64,000 nt of DNA from Paracoccaceae bacterium (GCA_902554705.1 CACDPP010000003.1:25703-89702); one strand, 5' to 3'; counted from the first letter of the stretch, positions 43,822 to 53,515 are shown. Translations and numbers: made by a program. The notes: generated by a model from the letters alone, not told the origin.

Positions 43822-43873
43822 TTAGTTGAACCAGTCTAGCAATGCGTGCGATGTTTCTATTTGGACGTATTTT

Positions 43874-44212
43874 ATGACTTACATTGTCAATGACTCTTGC
43901 ATAGCGTGTAAATATACCGATTGTGTTGAAGTTTGTCCTGTAGATTGCTTCTATGAAGGTGAAAATATGCTTGTTATTCACCCGGACGAGTGTATCGATT
44001 GCGGTGTTTGTGAACCAGAGTGCCCAGCTGATGCAATTCGGCCAGATACCGAACCTGACATGGAAAAGTGGGTAGAGTTTAACCGAAAGTATTCGGAAAT
44101 TTGGCCAGTTATCATTACTCAAAAAGATCCGTTGCCTGAGGCTGAAGAGCGTGAAGGCGAAACAGGTAAGCTTGAAAAGTATTTTTCAGAAAACCCTGGT
44201 GAAGGCGGTTAG
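43874..44212 (+). CDS. fdxA: 7Fe-8S ferredoxin FdxA
   Basis: This 112-aa ferredoxin has the cluster motifs [18 protein letters not shown] and [12 protein letters not shown], which bind one 3Fe-4S and one 4Fe-4S cluster. The acidic C-terminal extension ([11 protein letters not shown]) is typical of FdxA in alphaproteobacteria. The start is ATG 43874; the frame is open 16 codons upstream without support. The order S4 protein-fdxA-carD is often conserved in Rhodobacterales, to my recollection. Confidence 0.93.
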   Translation: MTYIVNDSCIACKYTDCVEVCPVDCFYEGENMLVIHPDECIDCGVCEPECPADAIRPDTEPDMEKWVEFNRKYSEIWPVIITQKDPLPEAEEREGETGKLEKYFSENPGEGG

Positions 44213-44317
44213 AAACCTACGTCTGGCAAATTCTTCAAAGCTATGTTAGTTCAAGCGCTTAAGTTCGGGTACTCAAACTCGTTACAGTCTAAAAAATTAA
44301 AACTAAAGGAAACAATA

Positions 44318-44821
44318 ATGAGCAAGAAACTTCAATTCAGTTCAAATGAATATGTTGTATACCCAGCCCACGGTGTAGGTAAAATTGTTTCAATTGAAGA
44401 ACAGGAGATTGCCGGTGCTTCTCTCGAATTGTATGTAGTTGCTTTTGAAAAAGACAAGATGACCCTTCGAGTTCCCACGAACAAAGCCGAAGAAATTGGC
44501 ATGCGCTCTCTGAGTTCACCAGATGTAGTAACCCAGGCTCTAACAACTTTAAAAGGTAAGCCCAAAGTTAAGCGGGCAATGTGGTCAAGAAGAGCTCAAG
44601 AATATGAACAAAAAATAAATTCTGGGGATTTAATCGCAATCGCTGAAGTGGTTCGTGATTTACATCGAAATGATGAACAAAGAGAGCAAAGCTATTCTGA
44701 ACGTCAATTATACGAAGCAGCTTTAGATCGATTAACTCGAGAAGTTGCAGCGGTTGATGATGGAGATGAAGTGGCTGCTGCTCGAAAAGTAGACTCTGTG
44801 TTGGTATCAAGGGCAGCATAA
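44318..44821 (+). CDS. CarD-family transcription regulator
   Basis: This 167-aa CarD/CdnL-like protein has an N-terminal Tudor-like RNA-polymerase-interacting domain (YVVYPAHGVGKIVSIEEQEI) and a C-terminal helical domain that contacts DNA at the -10 region (KPKVKRAMWSRRAQEYEQKI, YSERQLYEAALDRLTREVAA). It stabilises the open complex at rRNA and other promoters. ATG 44318 with AAAGGAA ahead is the start. Confidence 0.92.
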   Translation: MSKKLQFSSNEYVVYPAHGVGKIVSIEEQEIAGASLELYVVAFEKDKMTLRVPTNKAEEIGMRSLSSPDVVTQALTTLKGKPKVKRAMWSRRAQEYEQKINSGDLIAIAEVVRDLHRNDEQREQSYSERQLYEAALDRLTREVAAVDDGDEVAAARKVDSVLVSRAA

Positions 44822-44844
44822 ATTTAATTTTTGAAAGAATTTAT

Positions 44845-44861
44845 AATCTTAATTTAAGATT
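44845..44861. terminator. Inverted repeat between convergent genes
   Basis: AATCTTAA and TTAAGATT form an 8-bp inverted repeat with one central base, between the carD stop and the end of the convergent gene. The loop is too short for an ideal hairpin and the stem is AT-only, so it is at best a weak bidirectional terminator. Confidence 0.3.
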
Positions 44862-44862
44862 C

Positions 44863-46716
44863 TTACCCTTGTGGGATTTTGAGAATTAAATTATTGCCAC
44901 CTTTTATATAACGAATTTCAGTAGTTCCAATCGCGGCGACCCGGCCTCCATCAAGACTATCACCAACCTTAACCAATTTAGTCTGTCCCGTTGGAAATAA
45001 AATAATTGCACGTTTCTCGGTTCCTCGGGAATAGATGCTTAGAACATTTAATTTGCGTTTGTTGATAGCATTTTTTTGGGTTGCAAGTTTTACTATTGAT
45101 TTTTTTGTCGCTGCACTTGAAATTATTCCCGTTACAGACGCCTCATCACCTTCTTCTGAATAATCGGAAACTACTATCCTTTTTCTAAATTTGGGTCTGA
45201 CTTTGGGTTTTATAGATTGTCCAATTTGACTATCTGAAAAGATCTGGCTCTTCGAAGCGAGTTCTTCGATACCATCAGGCCGGACCCTAGGCCGCGCATA
45301 TTCTTTGGGAATTTCTTTAATTTCGAAGGGGTACTTATTTGGCCGTATTTTTGGACGAGCAGGTAGTTTATTGTCAAAGGTTATTTGGAAATTGGCAATC
45401 ATCCGATCAAATTTTTTCTTTTCCAATGCACCTGTAGCTATTGGTATGCTAGATGGAATTTTTTGTACTCGTTTACTGGTTTTTAGGGAGACATCTTTTG
45501 AAGTGTCAAACTCTGCTTTAGACAGTTTTTTAATTTTAATCTCATTTACAGGCGACCTTAGATCTATGCCCGGTCTGGAATAGTTGGCTTCGTTATCTAA
45601 AGTTAGACCAAAATTACTTGAGAAATTTATTGAAGGTTCATTAGTATCTCCTGCCTTATTATTTGAAATAAATAATTTATCTTGTGAGCTTTTCGCCAAA
45701 AAATTTGTGCCGTTACGGGCAACAATTTGTAGGTTGGGGTTTTCGATCTTTATTTCTGATTGATCTGCATAAATTAAATCTACTGTCTGCCATTGGATTG
45801 ATTTATTAACTAACGATTTGTTGCCTAATTTAGCTGGCAGGATCTTCGCCCTAGGTTCATCAGGTCTTCTAGCTAATTCAATACCAGAGTTATCTTGGTT
45901 GGGCAGAAAATTTATCTTCTGTGATAAAAAAAAGACAATAAGAGGCGTTATAACTTCTTTCTCAGTTTTCTTTTTTTCTTTTTTATTAATTACCGCTTTT
46001 TCAACTTGTATTTCGGAATTGACCAAAGTTTCTTCTTTGGAAGAAAGATCAAAATACGCTATAGCAAGTGTGATTGTCGTTATTAAGGCAATTCCAAAAA
46101 TAGAAAAACCACGAACAGCCAGAAAGTTAATCCAAGATTTAGTCCTAAAAATTTTAGATGTTATCAAACTTGCAAATTTTGTTGCTGCAAGAATTATCTC
46201 TGAAGGAGTCACTGCTCCAAATTTATATTTTCCTCCAAACTCTAATTTTGTATCGAAAACAAAAGATCTTTTGTGATCATTTAAATTACCAACAGCATTT
46301 ACAACTTTAAATCCAATGTTTTCAATAAAAGTGATAGCCTCTAACAGTTGTTCTCTATTAATAACGCTGATTTCAATTAAATCCCCGGTCCTTATAATAT
46401 TGTACAGTATTGAAGAAATATCGATATTTTTTTCATTTTTTAAAAAGTGTTTGGCTATTAAATTGACATCATCTTTATAGTCTTTCATATCTATGTGTTT
46501 TATAAAAAATTTTACTTGTTCAGTCGGGATTGAAAAGTTGATATCAGTTCGTAAGCTTTTGTTGTCATTTAAGAAAATATAACACTCTTTGAGTGCTGTT
46601 TCGACATCGCCTTTGTGGATTTTTACAGATTTTACAACACTGTCATGAGTGGCACTATTATCATGCAGTTCCACGCTGTTTGCTAGAATAACCAGATTGA
46701 GGCGCGAACCCTTCAA
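44863..46716 (-). CDS. Single-pass membrane protein with GspC/PilP-like C-terminal domain
   Basis: This protein of about 617 aa has a cytoplasmic N-terminal region of about 200 residues, one membrane span (about 203-224, FSIFGIALITTITLAIAYF), then a long polar periplasmic part. The part includes three (R/K)P(K/R)(I/V)RP motifs (ARPKIRP, ARPRVRP, KPKVRP). The last 60 residues (IILFPTGQTKLVKVGDSLDG, then VAAIGTTEIRYIKGG) match the GspC/PilP homology region of secretion and pilus assembly. The start is probably TTG 46716, with GGAGG 5 nt ahead; a TTG at 46728 also opens the frame. No secretion genes are adjacent. I take it for a conserved alphaproteobacterial protein of unknown role. Confidence 0.7.
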   Translation of the reverse strand: MKGSRLNLVILANSVELHDNSATHDSVVKSVKIHKGDVETALKECYIFLNDNKSLRTDINFSIPTEQVKFFIKHIDMKDYKDDVNLIAKHFLKNEKNIDISSILYNIIRTGDLIEISVINREQLLEAITFIENIGFKVVNAVGNLNDHKRSFVFDTKLEFGGKYKFGAVTPSEIILAATKFASLITSKIFRTKSWINFLAVRGFSIFGIALITTITLAIAYFDLSSKEETLVNSEIQVEKAVINKKEKKKTEKEVITPLIVFFLSQKINFLPNQDNSGIELARRPDEPRAKILPAKLGNKSLVNKSIQWQTVDLIYADQSEIKIENPNLQIVARNGTNFLAKSSQDKLFISNNKAGDTNEPSINFSSNFGLTLDNEANYSRPGIDLRSPVNEIKIKKLSKAEFDTSKDVSLKTSKRVQKIPSSIPIATGALEKKKFDRMIANFQITFDNKLPARPKIRPNKYPFEIKEIPKEYARPRVRPDGIEELASKSQIFSDSQIGQSIKPKVRPKFRKRIVVSDYSEEGDEASVTGIISSAATKKSIVKLATQKNAINKRKLNVLSIYSRGTEKRAIILFPTGQTKLVKVGDSLDGGRVAAIGTTEIRYIKGGNNLILKIPQG

Positions 46717-46825
46717 ATGGCCCTCCAAAGTATCTTTATAGTTAAATTACACGATTTAGATACTTTGGAAAAGACAAACAAGCTGGATTAGCTAATAAAT
46801 GCAAAAATGAAGTTTATTGGTAACT

Positions 46826-48115
46826 TTATTTTGCTGCTGATAATGCCTGCTTAAGATCGGCGATTAAATCTTCAGGATCCTCAATTCCGATAGAAATTCG
46901 TACTACATTTGGCGCGGAACCAGCAGCGATTTGTTGCTCGACTGTTAGTTGTCTGTGCGTAGTTGATGCTGTGTGGATGACCAGTGAGCGACTATCGCCC
47001 AAATTTGCTACGTGGCTAAAAATTTCCAGTGCATTAACAAACTTTACGCAACTGTCATATCCGCCTTTCAGTGCGACCGTAAATAAACCTCCAGCGCCCT
47101 TTGGGCATACTTTTTTAACGCGATCAAAATACGGAGAGGATTTTAATCCTGCATAGGTTACAGCTTCGACAGTTTCTTGTTCTTCCAGCCAACTCGCTAT
47201 TTTAAGAGCATTGTCGGAGTGACGTTGCATACGCAGTGATAAAGTTTCCAAGCCCATGAGAGTATAATGAGCGGCTTGCGGGTTCATGGTCATTCCTAAA
47301 TCGCGCAGGCCAACAGCAATCCCATGGAAAGTAAATGCCAAAGCCCCAAAAGTTTCATGAAAGCGTAAACCGTGATATGCTGGCTCAGGTTCGGACAGTG
47401 ATGGAAACTTTTGATTTGCAGACCAGTCAAATTTGCCGCTGTCTACGATGCACCCACCTGTAACGGTTCCATTTCCGGTCATATATTTTGTGGTAGAGTG
47501 AACAACTATCGTCGCGCCGTACTCTATAGGTCGACACAAATAAGGCGTGGCAGTAGTATTGTCTACGATTAGGGGTAGGCCAGCTTTATCAGAAATTGAT
47601 GATATGGCTTGAAGGTCTGTGATATATCCACCCGGGTTTGCTATAGCTTCGCAAAAAACAGCGCGAGTATTCTCATCAATCGCATTTTTCAAAGCATCCA
47701 GATCATCGAAATCTACAAATTTTGCTGACCAACCAAAGCGCTTAATGGTTTGGCTGAATTGAGTAACTGTTCCGCCATATAAGCGTGTTGATGCAATTAC
47801 GTTGCATCCAGGTGACATGAGAGGGAACAGAGCCATAATTTGGGCAGCGTGACCCGATGAACAACAAACGGCTCCAACGCCACCTTCTAAGGTCGCTATG
47901 CGCTCTTGTAATACTGATACGGTAGGGTTCGTTAATCTAGAATATATATAGCCTACTTCTTGCAGATTGAATAAAGAAGCCGCATGTTCAGCATCGCGAA
48001 AAACATAGGCTGTTGACTGATAAATTGGAGTTTGCCGCGCACCGGTCACTGGATCTGGGCGAGACCCAGCATGAATTTGTAATGTATCAAAACCGTAAGT
48101 TGGACCGTCTTCCAT
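46826..48115 (-). CDS. metY: O-acetylhomoserine sulfhydrylase
   Basis: This 429-aa PLP enzyme of the Cys/Met metabolism family replaces the acetyl group of O-acetylhomoserine with sulfide to give homocysteine. It shows the PLP Lys in VVHSTTKYMTGNG, GVGAVCCSSGHAAQ, LYGGTVTQF, and SRLTNPTVSVLQERIA. It is longer than cystathionine synthases, as MetY is. AGGAAAAAG precedes the ATG. The roughly 190-base upstream gap has a weak hairpin (AGAAC/GTTCT) but no SAM riboswitch consensus that I can defend. Confidence 0.92.
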   Translation of the reverse strand: MEDGPTYGFDTLQIHAGSRPDPVTGARQTPIYQSTAYVFRDAEHAASLFNLQEVGYIYSRLTNPTVSVLQERIATLEGGVGAVCCSSGHAAQIMALFPLMSPGCNVIASTRLYGGTVTQFSQTIKRFGWSAKFVDFDDLDALKNAIDENTRAVFCEAIANPGGYITDLQAISSISDKAGLPLIVDNTTATPYLCRPIEYGATIVVHSTTKYMTGNGTVTGGCIVDSGKFDWSANQKFPSLSEPEPAYHGLRFHETFGALAFTFHGIAVGLRDLGMTMNPQAAHYTLMGLETLSLRMQRHSDNALKIASWLEEQETVEAVTYAGLKSSPYFDRVKKVCPKGAGGLFTVALKGGYDSCVKFVNALEIFSHVANLGDSRSLVIHTASTTHRQLTVEQQIAAGSAPNVVRISIGIEDPEDLIADLKQALSAAK

Positions 48116-48309
48116 TCTTTTTCCTCATTTATGGATTTGGAGCAATTTAGGCAAAGCTAGTTAAAAGAACAATCGAATAGTTCTAATTGTCATGATTAAC
48201 GGGATAAAATTTTCATTTGTTTTTTTTGTTTGAAATTAAATTCTTTTATAATGGTTTTAAGCAGAATAGTTTTCATTCTAAAGTAATTAAAAGGGAAGGA
48301 TAATTTTGG

Positions 48310-49107
48310 ATGTTTGACTTAGGTTTGGATGATAAAGTTGTCCTAATTACGGGTGGAAGCGATGGCCTGGGTCGTGCAACGGCTGAGAGATTTGCTTTAG
48401 AAGGAGCGAAAGTTGTTATTTGTGCGCGACGTTCAGAGCATCTGTTTCAAGTCGCAGATGAAATTCGGAAGCAATCAATTCAATACACGGATAAGCATGC
48501 AGAAATAGAGGTCGTTGGATATCCAGCTGATGTTACTGATCCAGAAGATTGTGCAAGTCTTATATCAAAGATAATGTCGAAATTTGGTGGAATTGATTTT
48601 TTAATAAATAATGCAGGAGCATCCGCGGCAGCAAGTTTAGAAAAATTAAATGAGGCTGAATGGTTAGCAGATTTTCATCTTAAGGTTATGTCTGCTGTTA
48701 GGCTAAGTAAATTAGTAGTCCCTTCTATGAGAATGAGAGGTGGTGGTTGCATTATCAATGCAAGCATAGGCGGCGGTAAAGCGCCCGCTGCTGGATCTCT
48801 TCCTACGTCTGTTATGCGGTCCGCAGGTCTTAACCTAACAAAATCTTTGGCCAACGAGTTTGCAGCTGATCAAATCAGGGTAAATGCTATTTGCATTGGA
48901 TTAATAAAATCTATGCAATGGGTCAGGCGCGCTGGTAACAAAAACCCACAAGAGCTTTACGATGATATGTCTAAGAGAATTCCTTTGGGCCGAGTTGGAG
49001 AGGCAGAAGAATATGCGGATTTAGTTGCTTTTCTTTGTTCTAAAAGAGCACAATTTATCACGGGTACTTCAATTAATTTGGATGGAGGCATGTGCCCAGT
49101 GATTTAG
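48310..49107 (+). CDS. SDR-family protein with atypical catalytic residues
   Basis: This 265-aa Rossmann-fold protein is clearly an SDR: GGSDGLGRA, NNAGASAAA and the terminal GTSINLDGG. The catalytic Ser remains (S152 in INASIGGG), but the YxxxK pair, expected at residues 166-170, reads TSVMR: Thr and Arg in place of Tyr and Lys. The structural Asn before it is Lys in HLKVMSAV. I recall a conserved SDR group with a similar P-T-S-V-x-R block, so the change looks inherited rather than decayed. NADP binding is likely from ICARRSE; classical reductase chemistry is doubtful. Confidence 0.82.
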   Translation: MFDLGLDDKVVLITGGSDGLGRATAERFALEGAKVVICARRSEHLFQVADEIRKQSIQYTDKHAEIEVVGYPADVTDPEDCASLISKIMSKFGGIDFLINNAGASAAASLEKLNEAEWLADFHLKVMSAVRLSKLVVPSMRMRGGGCIINASIGGGKAPAAGSLPTSVMRSAGLNLTKSLANEFAADQIRVNAICIGLIKSMQWVRRAGNKNPQELYDDMSKRIPLGRVGEAEEYADLVAFLCSKRAQFITGTSINLDGGMCPVI

Positions 49108-49125
49108 ATAAAGCTTTAGATAACT

Positions 49126-49311
49126 TTATGGCTCTACTTTGTTTGCGTTAGCTTCAGCAGCTATCTGTGCTTTTAATATAATCATTTTTGCCAGTTTTTC
49201 AGTATTAGATAGTTCACTCCAATCCGAACCGATTGGAATGCACATTCCGCAATCACATTGTTGAATGCTCTGATCACTCACGAAACCACGATATACGTGC
49301 TGTGGTATCAT
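49126..49311 (-). CDS. Small Cys-cluster protein
   Basis: This 61-aa protein has a CDCGMC cluster (QQCDCGMCIPIG) followed by an amphipathic helix (SNTEKLAKMIILKAQIAAEA). Three closely spaced Cys may bind zinc or iron. The ATG lies 2 nt after the stop of a 42-aa Cys-containing gene, so the two form one operon. Unknown function. Confidence 0.6.
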   Translation of the reverse strand: MIPQHVYRGFVSDQSIQQCDCGMCIPIGSDWSELSNTEKLAKMIILKAQIAAEANANKVEP

Positions 49312-49313
49312 AT

Positions 49314-49442
49314 TTAGGCGGCATCCTCAGCACTTTTTTGTTTGGATTCCCAAGCTAATTTTATGTCTTTATAATCTTCTTCGCTTAAATTATGCCAACC
49401 TACGCATTTTCCGGTAGGCGAACGACCACATGTACAACTCAT
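49314..49442 (-). CDS. 42-aa Cys-containing protein
   Basis: This short gene encodes MSCTCGRSPTGKCVGWHNLS followed by an acidic-basic helix. The CxC...C plus His pattern (C3, C5, C13, H16) suggests a small metal site. GGAGGG precedes the ATG at about 7 nt. It is immediately upstream of the 61-aa Cys-cluster gene. I recall near-identical short proteins in Rhodobacteraceae annotated only as hypothetical. Confidence 0.6.
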   Translation of the reverse strand: MSCTCGRSPTGKCVGWHNLSEEDYKDIKLAWESKQKSAEDAA

Positions 49443-49661
49443 GGCTCCCTCCAATTTTAATAGTGTTACGGTAGTTTAAGGTCTTTGGATCATTAACAGC
49501 CTTTAATTAATTTTAATGGTAATGTTTCTACTTAAATAAAATACTACATTTTATGATGTAATTAGTGGGTCTTCCCTCCTCGTAATATAATGTTCTCCAC
49601 ATAACCTATAAACAAAACATGTTTATAAATCATTTGGTTACACGACTATATGAAGGTAAAT

Positions 49662-49736
49662 TGGAGCGGGCGATGAGATTCGAACTCACGACATTTACCT
49701 TGGCAAGGTAACGCTCTACCCCTGAGCTACGCCCGC
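49662..49736 (-). tRNA. tRNA-Gly (anticodon GCC)
   Basis: The reverse strand reads GCGGGCGTAGCTCAGGGGTA for the acceptor and D-arm, an anticodon loop TTGCCAA with GCC, and the T-arm GAGTTCGAATCTC. The acceptor GCGGGCG pairs with CGCCCGC and CCA is encoded. All arms pair; 75 nt including CCA. Confidence 0.97.
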
Positions 49737-49796
49737 ATCCTTGGGTATGCCGCTTCTACAAATACTCTTTTGGCTCTGCAAGTGAAAAATAGCAGA

Positions 49797-52700
49797 TTAT
49801 TCAAATTCGATTAAAAGATCTTTAGCATCTATTTGCGATCCGGCACTAACATGAACCATTTTCACAACGGCATCACGTTCCGCATGAAGCCCTGTCTCCA
49901 TTTTCATCGCTTCAATTGTGAGAAGTAAATCCCCTTCATTGACGGACTGACCTTGAGAGACTGTCACTCCAGCAACAACTCCAGGCATAGGGGCTCCAAC
50001 ATGTGCACTATTACCTTCTTCTGCTTTTGGGTTAGATGCTGTTTGTGATTTAATGAGCCGATTAGGGACACGGATGATGCGTGGTTGACCATTTAATTCG
50101 AAAAAGACCCTGACGTCACCTTTCTCATCGGTTTCACCCACAGCTTGTAAACGAATTTCCAGTGTTTTCCCTGGGTCAATTTCTGCTGTAATTTCTTCAC
50201 CGGGTTCCATACCATAAAAGAAGGTTTTTGTTGGTAAAGCTCTGACGGGGCCATAGATCTGATGTCGCTCCATATAATCTAGAAAAACTTTTGGATACAT
50301 CAAATAGCCGTTTAAGTCCTCGTCATCTATATCTAGTCCTTCAAGTTTCTCGGACAATTCTGTTCGTACTAGTTCAAGATCAACATCTTTTAAACGCTTT
50401 CCCGGCCTTTCTAAATTGGGCTTTTCTCCTTTAAGAATTTTGCCAACAATTGATTTAGGAAATCCGCCTGGTGGTTGACCAAGGTTGCCGCGCATCATAT
50501 CCACCACACTTTCTGGAAAAGACAGGTCAAAATCCGGATTTTCTACGTCCTCTCGACTGAGACCCTGGGAAACCATCATTAGAGCCATATCACCAACCAC
50601 TTTAGAGGAGGGTGTCACCTTTACAATATCGCCAAACATTTGATTGACATCTGCGTATGTCCTAGCAATTTCTGGCCATTGTTCTTCTAGGCCTAGAGAG
50701 CGAGCTTGGGCTTTTAGGTTTGTAAACTGGCCGCCTGGCATTTCATGAAGGTATACTTCTGATGCAGGCGCTGATGATCCACTCTCAAACGCAACATACT
50801 GGTCGCGAACGTGCTCCCAATAATTATTAATTTGCCTTACATCGTCAATATCAAGCTCAGTGTCGCGCTTAGTATGCCTCAGAGCTTCTACAATTGATCC
50901 AAGACAAGGTTGCGACGTTCCACCTGAAAAAGCATCCATGGCAGTATCTACCGCATCAACACCAGCCTCAGAGGCAGCTAAAATAGTAGATGCTGCTATG
51001 CCACTTGTGTCGTGTGTATGGAAATGTATCGGGATACCAATCTCGCTTTTTAGTGTTTTAATTAACATCGTAGCGGCCGCAGGCTTCAATAATCCAGCCA
51101 TGTCTTTTAAGCCTAAAACGTGAGCGCCTGCTGCCTCCAATTCTTTGGCCATGGAAGCATAATACTGTAAATCATACTTAGCCCGTTCTGGGTTCAATAT
51201 ATCTCCAGTGTAGCAGATACTAGCTTCGCAAATTTTATTGCTATCCAAAACCGCATCCATGGCAACTCGCATATTTTCTACCCAATTGAGACTGTCAAAA
51301 ACGCGAAATATATCAATACCTTTCGCGGCTTCTCTCACGAATGCTTCGACAACATTGTCGGGGTAATTTGTGTATCCCACGCCATTTGACGCTCGCAACA
51401 ACATTTGTGTCATAATATTAGGCATTGCAGCGCGTATATCTCTCAATCTTTGCCAAGGGCATTCTTGTAAAAATCGATATGCAACATCGAATGTTGCACC
51501 GCCCCAGCATTCGACTGAAAACAGTTTTGGAAGTTTAGAGGAATAAAAAGGGGAAGCATTAATCATATCTAGTGATCGCATGCGCGTGGCAAGAAGTGAC
51601 TGATGGCCGTCTCGCATTGTTGTATCTGTTAGAAGCAATCTGTTTTGCTCTAACATCCAAGTTGCGACTGCTTTTGGTCCTTTCTCATCTAAAAGATTTC
51701 GGGTCCCATAACCTGATTCTGAGTTTACAGCTGGAGCTCTAGCCGATTTAAGTTCACTAAGTGGTTTAGGCCGGTTAACAGTCTCTGGGTGCCCGTTAAC
51801 TGTAATATCAGCAATGTAATTTAATACTTTTGTGCCTCGATCACGTCTTTTACTAAATTCAAATAAATCGGTAGATGTATCGATAAATTTTGTTGTGTAC
51901 TCATAATTTAAAAATGTTGGATGTTTCAACAAATTCTCAACGAAGGCAATATTTGTAGAAACCCCCCTAATTCTAAATTCTCTTAGCGCTCGGTCCATTC
52001 TGGAAATAGCTTTTTCAGGAGTAGGGGCCCACGCCGTAACCTTGACCAGTAAACTATCATAGTAACGTGTAATAACTCCACCTGAATAAGCTGTGCCTCC
52101 GTCAAGACGAATACCCATGCCTGTAGCTTCTCTGAATGCAGTAATACGTCCATAGTCAGGTATAAAATTATTTTGTGGATCTTCAGTGGTTATCCGAGTT
52201 TGTAGTGCATGACCATTTAATTTGATCTCTTCTTGCGAAGCCTTTCCTGTGGCTTCGGCCAGTCCGCAGCCTTCTGAAATTAAAATTTGAGCTTGCACAA
52301 TATCGATACCAGTAACTTCTTCGGTAACAGTATGCTCAACTTGGACTCGCGGATTGACTTCGATAAAGTAAAATTTGTCACTATCCATATCCATCAGGAA
52401 TTCGACAGTTCCAGCACATTCGTAATTTACGTGCTGGCAAATTCTGCGGCCTAGTTCACATATTTCTTCTCTTTGGGAAACTGAGAGGTAAGGGGCAGGA
52501 GCGCGTTCAACAACCTTTTGATTTCTCCTTTGTACAGAACAATCCCGTTCCCAAAGATGGTAGATATCACCTTTTTGGTCCCCTAAAATTTGGACCTCAA
52601 CGTGCCTAGCCCTGGTTATCATTTTTTCTAAGTAGCCTTCGCCGTTGCCAAACGCAGCCTCCGCCTCACGACGGCCTTCCAGAATTTTATCTTCAAGCTC

Positions 52701-53234
52701 ACTTTCGTCATTAATAGGTCGCATCCCGCGCCCCCCACCTCCCCATGAGGCTTTAAGCATTAAAGGGTAGCCAATTTTTTTTGCTTCTTTTCGAATGATG
52801 TTCATGTCATCTCCAAGAACATCAGTGGCGGGGATTACTGGTACGTTAGCTTCAATTGCTACCTTTCTGGCAGAAGCTTTGTCGCCTAGAGCGCGCATAG
52901 TTTTGGCTTTTGGGCCAATAAATGTAATCCCATTCGCATCGCATGCATCTACAAAGTTCGGGTTTTCACTTAATAATCCGTAACCAGGATGAATTGCATC
53001 AGCACCGCTTAGCTTTGCAACTCTAATAATTTCGTCAATAGATAAGTAGGCTGCAACTGGCCCAAGACCTTCTCCGATACGGTAGGCTTCATCTGCCTTA
53101 AATCTATGAAGACCTAGTTTGTCTTCTTCAGCAAAAATGGCGACAGTTTTTTTCCCCATCTCATTGGCTGCACGCATGATCCTAATTGCTATTTCACCAC
53201 GGTTTGCTATCAGAATTTTCTTAAAGTTCTTCAT
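49797..53234 (-). CDS. pyc: Pyruvate carboxylase
   Basis: This 1145-aa biotin enzyme makes oxaloacetate from pyruvate and bicarbonate (anaplerosis). Domains in order: biotin carboxylase (KILIANRGEIAIRI, ATP-grasp GGGGRGMRP, EVNPRVQVEHTVTE) to about 450; carboxyltransferase (TTMRDGHQSLLATRMR, the metal-site HFHTHDTSG and the later carbamylated-Lys region) to about 1000; PC tetramerisation; and C-terminal biotinyl domain with the biotin Lys in EAMKMETG. The length matches the single-chain family. A tRNA-Gly gene lies just downstream. Confidence 0.96.
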   Translation of the reverse strand: MKNFKKILIANRGEIAIRIMRAANEMGKKTVAIFAEEDKLGLHRFKADEAYRIGEGLGPVAAYLSIDEIIRVAKLSGADAIHPGYGLLSENPNFVDACDANGITFIGPKAKTMRALGDKASARKVAIEANVPVIPATDVLGDDMNIIRKEAKKIGYPLMLKASWGGGGRGMRPINDESELEDKILEGRREAEAAFGNGEGYLEKMITRARHVEVQILGDQKGDIYHLWERDCSVQRRNQKVVERAPAPYLSVSQREEICELGRRICQHVNYECAGTVEFLMDMDSDKFYFIEVNPRVQVEHTVTEEVTGIDIVQAQILISEGCGLAEATGKASQEEIKLNGHALQTRITTEDPQNNFIPDYGRITAFREATGMGIRLDGGTAYSGGVITRYYDSLLVKVTAWAPTPEKAISRMDRALREFRIRGVSTNIAFVENLLKHPTFLNYEYTTKFIDTSTDLFEFSKRRDRGTKVLNYIADITVNGHPETVNRPKPLSELKSARAPAVNSESGYGTRNLLDEKGPKAVATWMLEQNRLLLTDTTMRDGHQSLLATRMRSLDMINASPFYSSKLPKLFSVECWGGATFDVAYRFLQECPWQRLRDIRAAMPNIMTQMLLRASNGVGYTNYPDNVVEAFVREAAKGIDIFRVFDSLNWVENMRVAMDAVLDSNKICEASICYTGDILNPERAKYDLQYYASMAKELEAAGAHVLGLKDMAGLLKPAAATMLIKTLKSEIGIPIHFHTHDTSGIAASTILAASEAGVDAVDTAMDAFSGGTSQPCLGSIVEALRHTKRDTELDIDDVRQINNYWEHVRDQYVAFESGSSAPASEVYLHEMPGGQFTNLKAQARSLGLEEQWPEIARTYADVNQMFGDIVKVTPSSKVVGDMALMMVSQGLSREDVENPDFDLSFPESVVDMMRGNLGQPPGGFPKSIVGKILKGEKPNLERPGKRLKDVDLELVRTELSEKLEGLDIDDEDLNGYLMYPKVFLDYMERHQIYGPVRALPTKTFFYGMEPGEEITAEIDPGKTLEIRLQAVGETDEKGDVRVFFELNGQPRIIRVPNRLIKSQTASNPKAEEGNSAHVGAPMPGVVAGVTVSQGQSVNEGDLLLTIEAMKMETGLHAERDAVVKMVHVSAGSQIDAKDLLIEFE

Positions 53235-53515
53235 TTTTCACCATATTTAATCTGAAGTATAAATTTTGGGCGCAAGCTGCACCGCAGCGAGACCTAAAGT
53301 CAATGAATTATATAAATATTTGTTGAATTCTTTACACCACTACTATCTTTTTTAACCTTTGCGAAATTTTTGATAAATTGGTTGTCGCTAGTATGTAATT
53401 TTATTTCTAATTCCGGCGTTTCGATTATTTATGATAATGTAAATAATTAGCTCTAACAGGAACAGAGCAGGAACATATCTTCCATTTCTGAAATTTTTAA
53501 AGTAACCATTGAATT

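Noticed and set aside
48116..48309. SAM riboswitch before metY
   Set aside because: A weak AGAAC/GTTCT stem and a TAGCTTTG block are present, but I could not match the conserved pairing and sequence of SAM-II, SAM-V or related classes. A covariance-model search would decide.
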